Part shown: piece by piece, positions 1 through 5,166 of the stretch
Layout of the letters: the number at the start of each line of letters is the position of its first letter
Numbering within the stretch: the stretch's first letter is position 1
From: Bifidobacterium breve
Lineage (GTDB): Bacteria > Actinomycetota > Acidimicrobiia > Acidimicrobiales > Ilumatobacteraceae
NCBI GenBank assembly: GCA_943325425.2
Contig: CALPPJ020000128.1
Coordinates: 1-5,166, forward strand
Direction of reading: 5' to 3'
Length of the DNA stretch: 5,166 bases
Notes under the pieces: model-generated
Told to the model about the DNA's origin: nothing
Seen by the model: only the letters and a program-made list of their open reading frames with translations
Database searches by the model: none
Position numbers and translations under genes: made by a program

Positions 1-1494
1 ATCGGTAGTGCGTTGATCATCCATCGACGCCAAGCCTCACATTTTGATCGACCGGCAATTATTGCCATGACCACATTTGGTACGACAGTCCTTACGGCAC
101 CACTGTGGTATGCGGTGCGCGGTTCTTTCAACGAGTTTTGGTCGGGGTGGTGGACATACGCCGGATTCATGAGCGCCGGAACCGGCCGTAGTTTGATGAA
201 TCAAGTTGGTCTTGGTTGGAAAGAGTTTGTCGGTTACTACCAAGACCGACCAATCATGCTCGTGCTTGTCATTGCGTTTGCATTCACTACTTGGCTCAAC
301 TGGAGGACCTTCCAGAAATTTCAGCGAGTCATGCATATTGCATTAGTCCTGTGGTTCATCTCTGGCTGGATTGAACTCGTCCTCGGCCAACGTTATTCAA
401 GCCACTATTTTTCGGTGCTTGCTGTACCAAATGTATTCATGGGCGCTATCTTGTTGGCTCAACTTGCCACGGTCATTGCTCACCGAACAAATCAGCAACA
501 ACCTCAACGACATCACTCCGACAAAGTTCATTACGCGCTACCGATAGCCACTGCACTCATCGTTCTGTTCTCGCAATGCTCTGATCTCTTTTGGACTGGG
601 ATCGAAAAAGTCGGCACTTTCACAACTTTCGCACAACATGAAACCGAAAGAACTCAAAGTCAAGGAGGCGAGGGACGTACAACTCGCGCTGTCCTTGATT
701 TAGTCTCACATCAAGGTGAACCCCTGCTGGCGTGGACCATGTATCCCTGGACATACCTCGAGCATGAACGAGTGCCAGCAACTCGCTTCAGTTGGAAGTC
801 ATTTATGATTGGCGAAATTTACTTAGGAAAGACTTCGTCTGATTTTGTCTTACCTGATACCTGGAATTGGTTCGCTCACGACATGCAACAAACTCAGCCG
901 AGAGCATTCGCCCGACCGAAGGAAACTTCGCACAGTGATCAAACACCCTTTGCTCAATATGTCTCAGAAAACTTCGTAACGGCTTACGACGGCAATTCGA
1001 TGGAGGTCGGCATTCGTCAGCAAGTTTGGACAGCGCTCATCACTGAGCCAACCGAATCAATGAACATCGCTGAAGACAAAATCTTTAGTGGAACCTCACC
1101 ATTTGTTTTGTCAGATACAAACTGTGTTCGTGTTTCAGGAACTTTGACCTTCAACCAACAAAGTGACGATTCAGGAATCATCTTCAACCTGTCTGATCCA
1201 ACAGCGTCTTACGAGAATGTGCACCTTTCGTTATCTGCAACTCGGGCCTCATCTTCCAGTGACACTGTCGAGTTCATCGGCAAAGATCTCGAACGCAGCA
1301 GTAACACTCCCCTGGATTTCCTACTCATCGTTGGTTCGCGCTCAGCGGTACTCACTGTTGACGGCATGGTTGTTGCTGGCACACGTCTAGGAGAACAAGC
1401 ACAGCTTTCGGTGGCGTTGAAGACGGGTCAACCACAGTTGAACAATCTTCGAATCGATTCATCCCCAGAACTAGACGGCTGCTCTAACTCTTAA
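1..1494 (+). CDS. Polytopic membrane protein, probable GT-C (GT39/ArnT/PMT-like) glycosyltransferase, C-terminal part only
   Basis: The frame is open from base 1 to the TAA at 1492-1494, giving 497 visible residues; the TTG at 13 is read here as an internal Leu, because the frame continues upstream and hydrophobic segments begin almost at once. Hydrophobic, probably membrane-spanning segments lie near residues 17-40, 84-99, 111-129, 134-160 and 178-195. The GQRYSSHYF motif (129-137), at the start of a membrane segment, and the W-x-x-YPWTYLEHERVPATRF stretch (245-263) resemble late regions of family 39-like glycosyltransferases, which move sugars from polyprenyl-phosphate donors onto lipids or proteins at the outer face of the membrane. 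The catalytic N-terminal acidic motif of such enzymes would lie outside the window, so activity cannot be judged. Residues about 200-497 are non-membrane, ending in beta-rich sequence. Donor and acceptor are unknown. A different polytopic envelope protein is possible. Coding is certain; the family is a moderate-confidence call. Confidence 0.72.
   Translation: MGSALIIHRRQASHFDRPAIIAMTTFGTTVLTAPLWYAVRGSFNEFWSGWWTYAGFMSAGTGRSLMNQVGLGWKEFVGYYQDRPIMLVLVIAFAFTTWLNWRTFQKFQRVMHIALVLWFISGWIELVLGQRYSSHYFSVLAVPNVFMGAILLAQLATVIAHRTNQQQPQRHHSDKVHYALPIATALIVLFSQCSDLFWTGIEKVGTFTTFAQHETERTQSQGGEGRTTRAVLDLVSHQGEPLLAWTMYPWTYLEHERVPATRFSWKSFMIGEIYLGKTSSDFVLPDTWNWFAHDMQQTQPRAFARPKETSHSDQTPFAQYVSENFVTAYDGNSMEVGIRQQVWTALITEPTESMNIAEDKIFSGTSPFVLSDTNCVRVSGTLTFNQQSDDSGIIFNLSDPTASYENVHLSLSATRASSSSDTVEFIGKDLERSSNTPLDFLLIVGSRSAVLTVDGMVVAGTRLGEQAQLSVALKTGQPQLNNLRIDSSPELDGCSNS
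1090..1470 (+). other. Putative beta-sandwich (concanavalin/LamG-like) domain at the C-terminus of the membrane protein
   Basis: Visible residues about 364-490 alternate short hydrophobic strands with polar turns. Examples are CVRVSGTLTF (375-384), SGIIFNLSD (391-399), ENVHLSLSA (405-413), FLLIVGSRSAVLTVDGMVVA (440-459) and the final LNNLRIDSS (480-488). A strand reading VxVDGxxVA followed by a closing LxNLRID strand is typical of carbohydrate-binding or laminin-G-like jelly rolls, where the last strand often reports a small structural change. The region follows a linker after the last membrane segment, so it is probably extracytoplasmic. This is inferred from the pattern alone; no binding residues can be assigned. 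Confidence 0.4.
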
Positions 1495-3667
1495 ATAGGA
1501 ACTCTTCATCTTCTGGTCGAAGGAATATTGATAATTCATCGCGAAGATCAGGATGTTTTGACAATGTGATATCCGGATCAACAATTTCATAAGCGGCCTC
1601 ACGAGCCAACTCAACTAATTCGCGATCGCGTCGCAACGAAGCCAATTTCAGGTCACTGCGACCCTTTTGTTCCTTGTTCATTAATGTGCCCTCGCCGCGC
1701 AACTCAAGGTCGGCTTCGGCAAGGTAGAAGCCGTCATCTGATTCAACGAGCGCATCAATCCGCGGATTTGAGTCAGATATCAAACCCTCATCATTTTCCT
1801 TAATTGATGTGACGAGCCAACAGCGAGATGCGTGCACGCCACGTCCCACTCGACCACGAAGTTGATGTAACTGCGCAATTCCAAATCGATCCGCGTCCAA
1901 AATGACCATGATCGTGGCATTCGGGACGTCAACGCCAACTTCAATCACCGTTGTTGCTACCAGAACATCGGTTGCACCAGTACGAAACGCTTCCATCACA
2001 GACTCTTTCTCGGCCGATGACATACGTCCGTGCAGTAAGGCCAAACGAAGACCCTTCAGTTCATCAAATGCCAAACGAGCGATTGTTTCCTCGGCCGATG
2101 CGACCTCTAGTTTTTCGCTCTCCTCTATGAGAGGGCACACGATGTAGGCCTGTCGCCCTGCAGCTACTTCGGCACGCACATCAGCCCATACCTCTGCTTC
2201 TTCGTCATCCCCCAACGCATGCTTGGTGACGATTGGCGTTCGCCCCGGCGGCTTTTGGTCAAGGATGCTCACGTCAAGATCGCCGTACACAGTCATGGCC
2301 GCAGTTCGTGGTATCGGAGTTGCAGTCATGACAAGCACATCGGGTACTGCCCCACCGTCTTCGCCCTTATCACGTAAAGCTGCTCGTTGCTCAACACCAA
2401 AACGATGCTGTTCGTCCACGACGACAACACCAAGGCTATGAAACTGCACCGACTCCTGAATGAGAGCATGCGTACCAATCGCGATATCGACGCTGCCGTC
2501 GGCGAGGCCTGCGAGCACATCACGACGTCGCTCAGCAGTCACACTGCTTGTCAATAATTCAACGCGAACTTCTCGTTCACCAAAAAGATTGTCCACCGCT
2601 GGGATGTGCAAACCAGCCAGTAATTTGCGAATTCCAACGGCATGTTGTTCGGCAAGAACTTCAGTTGGTGCCATCAGTGCTCCTTGATGCCCACCTTGAA
2701 CAGCGGCCAACATCGCCGACACCGCAACAATCGTTTTACCTGCACCCACATCACCTTGCAACAGACGATGCATTGGGTGCGGGCTCGCAAGGTCGGCCTC
2801 AATTTCAGCAATGACTCGATGCTGCGCTTGCGTCAATTCATACGGGAGGTGTTGATAGAAGCGCGCCACAAGCTGTCCATTGACTTTATGCTGAATTCCG
2901 ATGGAGTCGCGTTCAATCAAACGTTTACGCATCACCAAGACCAATTGCACTCGCAGTAGCTCATCGAATGCCAACCGCCGACGAGCCATCTCTTTTTCAG
3001 CGAAGGTCTCTGGAATATGAATTCCAAATAAAGCGTCTTGACGATCCATCAATTTGTACTTCTTACGCATTGCCTTTGGTAGCGGATCACCAATTCCGCG
3101 CGCTCGGCATCGATTCAAAGTTTCATCAATTGACTTCAGCACAACCCACGAAGGCAAATCAATCTTTTCGCTCTGCGGGTATACCGCCACAATGGGACGA
3201 GGTCGCTCATCGGGATCCCCCAAGACGTCCACTGTTGGGTTAGCCATTTGCTTCGTACCGTTAAATGAACCAAGTTTTCCGAATACCGCGACATACGAAC
3301 CAACCTTCAGTTGTCGCTCGCGCCACGGTTGATTGAAAAATACAATTGACAATCGACCACTGCCGTCAGCAATTGTCGCCGTGACGCGCGACGGGCCACG
3401 CCGAGCTCCCTTGGGTGGACTCGAGACCGAACGCACTTCGCCGATCACTAATGAATCTGCGCCTTCAACCGCACTCGCAATTGTTGCTTCCTTCGTCCGG
3501 TCAATCCAACGACGTGGATAATGAGTCAGCAGATCGAGCAAGTTTTCAACACCGAACTTGGCGAAGCTTTCAGATCGCTTTCCCGCACCCACAGATTTGA
3601 GTCGCGTCATCGGCATACGCGATAACTCAGAAAATGAAATAGGACCGGTGGGAGCGGATTCAGTCAC
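1484..3667 (-). CDS. recG: ATP-dependent DNA helicase RecG
   Basis: Complete, 727 residues, within the usual size range. RecG is a cytoplasmic superfamily 2 translocase that reverses stalled forks and branch-migrates Holliday junctions and D-/R-loops. The N-terminal wedge with its OB fold spans about 70-150 (IADGSGRLSIVFFN at 99-112). Helicase motifs occur in order: LTQAQ 278-282, Walker A GDVGAGKT 305-312, APTEVLAEQH 333-342, GTHAL 398-402, DEQH 418-421, TATPIPRT 448-455, LLHGRM 544-549, TTVIEVGVDVPNAT 572-585 and QLRGRVGRG 602-610. The TRG translocation segment follows from about 645 (GFYLAEADLELRGEG, then QKGRSDLKLASL). The GTG at 3665-3667 is chosen because an in-frame TGA lies two codons upstream and RecG homology (MTRLKSVGAGK) begins at about residue 20; Met18 or Met20 are less likely starts. 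It lies 11 bases after the DAK2 gene, and its TAG stop (1484-1486) falls inside the convergent gene. No motif is broken, so it should be functional. Confidence 0.97.
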   Translation of the reverse strand: MTESAPTGPISFSELSRMPMTRLKSVGAGKRSESFAKFGVENLLDLLTHYPRRWIDRTKEATIASAVEGADSLVIGEVRSVSSPPKGARRGPSRVTATIADGSGRLSIVFFNQPWRERQLKVGSYVAVFGKLGSFNGTKQMANPTVDVLGDPDERPRPIVAVYPQSEKIDLPSWVVLKSIDETLNRCRARGIGDPLPKAMRKKYKLMDRQDALFGIHIPETFAEKEMARRRLAFDELLRVQLVLVMRKRLIERDSIGIQHKVNGQLVARFYQHLPYELTQAQHRVIAEIEADLASPHPMHRLLQGDVGAGKTIVAVSAMLAAVQGGHQGALMAPTEVLAEQHAVGIRKLLAGLHIPAVDNLFGEREVRVELLTSSVTAERRRDVLAGLADGSVDIAIGTHALIQESVQFHSLGVVVVDEQHRFGVEQRAALRDKGEDGGAVPDVLVMTATPIPRTAAMTVYGDLDVSILDQKPPGRTPIVTKHALGDDEEAEVWADVRAEVAAGRQAYIVCPLIEESEKLEVASAEETIARLAFDELKGLRLALLHGRMSSAEKESVMEAFRTGATDVLVATTVIEVGVDVPNATIMVILDADRFGIAQLHQLRGRVGRGVHASRCWLVTSIKENDEGLISDSNPRIDALVESDDGFYLAEADLELRGEGTLMNKEQKGRSDLKLASLRRDRELVELAREAAYEIVDPDITLSKHPDLRDELSIFLRPEDEEFLFKS

Positions 3668-3670
3668 TCG

Positions 3671-3675
3671 TCACC
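3671..3675 (-). promoter_or_regulatory. Weak ribosome binding site for recG
   Basis: Read on the minus strand, the 11-base gap between the two genes is CGCGGTGACGA, followed by the GTG start. GGTGA, a partial match to the anti-Shine-Dalgarno sequence, sits three bases before the start, which is closer than ideal. The weak site, the GTG start and the short gap suggest that recG translation depends on ribosomes finishing the upstream gene (translational coupling). There is no room for a separate promoter in the gap, though one inside the upstream gene cannot be excluded. Confidence 0.4.
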
Positions 3676-3678
3676 GCG

Positions 3679-5166
3679 TCATTCGACGCCGAAAAGATAT
3701 GGATACAAAGGCTGTCCGCCCTTGTGGCATTCAATCTGTACATCGGGACGTTCTGTTTCTAGCCACGTTCGCAAGGCTGAAGTTGTTGAAGCCGGCGCAT
3801 CCGTGCCTTCAATGATTGTGACGATCTCACGCCCATCGGTGACGAGGTGTTGCAACAACGATATTGATGCCCCTTCAAGAGTTCCGTTGACTGTCACGAT
3901 GCCGTCACCGCGAACCAAACCAATCCAATCACCCACGGTGATCGGGCCGGCATCGCTATTGGTGTCGCGAATTGATTGAGTCACTTCACCCGTGACCATT
4001 GCTTCGGTGGCTTCTGCCATTTCGGCAAGGTTTTCATCGACGCTGGCTTCAGGGTCGTACACAACAAGAGCGGCTAGAGCTTCGGGCATTGATTTCGTGA
4101 GAACAACCCGCACCTCTTTAGAGGTGAGTGCATTGAGTTGTTCAGCGACTGGAATGATGTTCTTGTTATTAGGCAAAACAATGACCTGTTGTGCGTTCAC
4201 ATGTTCTACTGCGTCAAGCAATTCAGCGGTTGACGGATTGAGCGTTTGTCCGCCCGTCACAACCCCTTGCACCCCGAGTTGCGCGAAGAGTTCTTCAAGA
4301 CCATTTCCACTACACACGGCAACAACGGCTGTCGTTACTGCCGGCAAACCAGCGGCGGCACGTTGCGCATCGTGCACGGCATGCCGCTCAGCAACTTCTT
4401 CAAAAAGATCGGTGACACGAATTTGTTTCGGGCGACCACCAAGATCGATCGCTACTTCTATCGCCGCACCAATGTCATTGGTGTGCACGTGACAGTTCCA
4501 AATGCCGTCGCCACCCACGACAACAATGGAGTCACCGATTTCGCCCCAATCATTTTTGAACTGGTCGATTTTGCCATCTTCGAGATGCAAGAAATACATC
4601 ACCTCGTAGCGGAGGTCGGCAACTGAAACTTCGCCGTGCGAATCAGGCGCAGTCATTGACATCATCGCTGGCAATGGCTCGTCGAGAGCGTCTCCCCCGA
4701 TTGAGTCTTCTGGCAGTGGCATCGGGTCACCGTCAACAACATTGAGCGCGGCATCAAGTAACAACATGAAACCCGCGCCGCCAGCATCGACGACACCCGC
4801 CTCTTTCAAGACCGGCAAAAGATCGGGAGTGCGATCGAGCGACAGTCGCCCGGCGTCGCGTGCGGCACGCAATGTGGCGCCAAGAGTCGCCCCCGACGCG
4901 GCCGAAGCCTTGGCGGCTTCGCTGGCCTCACGCACCACCGTCAAGATGGTGCCTTCAATCGGCTTGAGTACCGCCTGATAGGCCGAGGCCGAAGCAGCGC
5001 TGAGCGCTTCGGCAAACTCGGTCGCTGTACTACCCGCCTTGGCAGAGAGCTTGCTTGAAAGTCCTCGCAAGATCTGCGACAAGATGACACCCGAATTTCC
5101 GCGGGCCCCCATAAGGGATCCGTGCGAAATGGCCTGGCAGGTCGGCTCGATCTCGGGGCCAGCCTG
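3679..5166 (-). CDS. DAK2-domain protein of the YloV/FakA (fatty acid kinase-like) family, N-terminus missing
   Basis: The frame is open through the window edge, giving 495 visible residues (edge codon = 1). The ATG at 5110-5112 is internal: the codons before it read ISHGSL and complete the family signature HGxLMGARGNSGV. Family members normally run to about 550 residues, so roughly 40-60 are missing, including the N-terminal Asp-rich metal/nucleotide loop. The DhaL/DAK2 kinase domain runs to about 140, with GARGNSG (20-26), KPIEGT (68-73) and DAGGAGF (127-133). A middle domain contains YEVMYFL (187-193) and HVHTND (226-231). The C-terminal domain contains GGQTLNPSTAELL (305-317), NNKN (333-336) and the terminal GGQPLYPYLFG. 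In Firmicutes, FakA phosphorylates fatty acids held by FakB (DegV family), supplying acyl-phosphate for phospholipid synthesis; that role is inferred here because no FakB is visible. It probably shares a transcript with recG. Membership of the family is very secure; the exact substrate is not. Confidence 0.92.
   Translation of the reverse strand, partial: QAGPEIEPTCQAISHGSLMGARGNSGVILSQILRGLSSKLSAKAGSTATEFAEALSAASASAYQAVLKPIEGTILTVVREASEAAKASAASGATLGATLRAARDAGRLSLDRTPDLLPVLKEAGVVDAGGAGFMLLLDAALNVVDGDPMPLPEDSIGGDALDEPLPAMMSMTAPDSHGEVSVADLRYEVMYFLHLEDGKIDQFKNDWGEIGDSIVVVGGDGIWNCHVHTNDIGAAIEVAIDLGGRPKQIRVTDLFEEVAERHAVHDAQRAAAGLPAVTTAVVAVCSGNGLEELFAQLGVQGVVTGGQTLNPSTAELLDAVEHVNAQQVIVLPNNKNIIPVAEQLNALTSKEVRVVLTKSMPEALAALVVYDPEASVDENLAEMAEATEAMVTGEVTQSIRDTNSDAGPITVGDWIGLVRGDGIVTVNGTLEGASISLLQHLVTDGREIVTIIEGTDAPASTTSALRTWLETERPDVQIECHKGGQPLYPYLFGVE

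Noticed and set aside
13..15. TTG as the start of the membrane-protein gene
   Set aside because: The frame is open upstream to base 1, the visible part matches only the late half of a GT-C-type enzyme, and no ribosome binding site can be seen in the 12 bases before it.
37..336. Minus-strand open frame of 99 codons opposite the membrane-protein gene
   Set aside because: The plus-strand frame has coherent membrane segments throughout; this one shows no domain and is best explained as a shadow.
1486..1506. Direct repeat AACTCTT (1486-1492 and 1500-1506) around the stop codons
   Set aside because: Seven bases repeated once inside coding sequence is expected by chance; there is no sign of a target-site duplication with an element between.
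1465..1516. Inverted repeat CCAGAA (1465-1470) / TTCTGG (1511-1516) at the convergent gene ends, considered as a bidirectional terminator
   Set aside because: The stem is only six base pairs, the loop is 40 bases, and no T-run follows on either strand; it is likely chance.
2642..2959. Plus-strand open frame of 105 codons opposite recG
   Set aside because: It is antisense to the RecG region around the Walker A motif; composition is His/Gln/Arg-rich with no family signature or convincing ribosome binding site.
3992..4492. Plus-strand open frame of 166 codons opposite the DAK2 gene
   Set aside because: It lies wholly antisense to a well-conserved gene, is rich in Ser/Thr/Ala/Arg in the low-complexity way typical of reverse-frame shadows, and shows no recognisable motif.
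5110..5112. ATG as the start of the DAK2-family protein
   Set aside because: The frame stays open to the window edge and the preceding codons (ISHGSL) belong to the conserved HGxLMGARGNSG signature, so this Met is internal.

Overview
This window is almost completely coding. It holds three protein genes: one whole, and two that run off the ends. The likely source is a bacterium of the Actinobacteria (Actinomycetota) with moderate GC, possibly an Acidimicrobiia-like lineage. That guess rests on the wording of conserved motifs: RecG carries RGEGTL...QKGRSDLKLASL, and the DAK2 protein carries YEVMYFL and GDGIWNCHVHTND. The DAK2-protein-then-recG gene order is common in Actinobacteria but also occurs in Firmicutes. 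The assignment is recall-based and uncertain at class level.

Layout. Plus strand, 1-1494: the C-terminal 497 residues of a polytopic membrane protein resembling GT-C (family 39 / ArnT / PMT-like) glycosyltransferases. It has about five visible membrane segments, then a long non-membrane C-terminal region ending in a probable beta-sandwich. The frame is open to base 1, so the gene starts outside the window. Minus strand, 5166-3679: a DAK2-domain protein of the YloV/FakA type (fatty-acid-kinase family), open to the window edge and therefore lacking its N-terminus. Minus strand, 3667-1484: complete recG, the branch-migration helicase, with all expected motifs.

The two minus-strand genes are separated by only 11 bases and are almost certainly co-transcribed, DAK2 gene first. 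recG converges on the membrane-protein gene, and their ends overlap by 11 bases, each stop codon lying inside the other reading frame. There is no stretch over 300 bases without a gene; the only intergenic DNA is 3668-3678. I found no RNA genes, CRISPR array, insertion sequence, attachment site or convincing terminator.

Function. The DAK2/recG pairing is a conserved housekeeping neighbourhood: lipid or acyl-phosphate metabolism beside DNA repair, with no obvious biochemical link. The convergent membrane protein looks like a separate cell-envelope gene. I do not see an undescribed system here. The points most worth checking are the changed metal-site residues in the DAK2 protein, the C-terminal domain of the membrane protein, and the tail-to-tail overlap.
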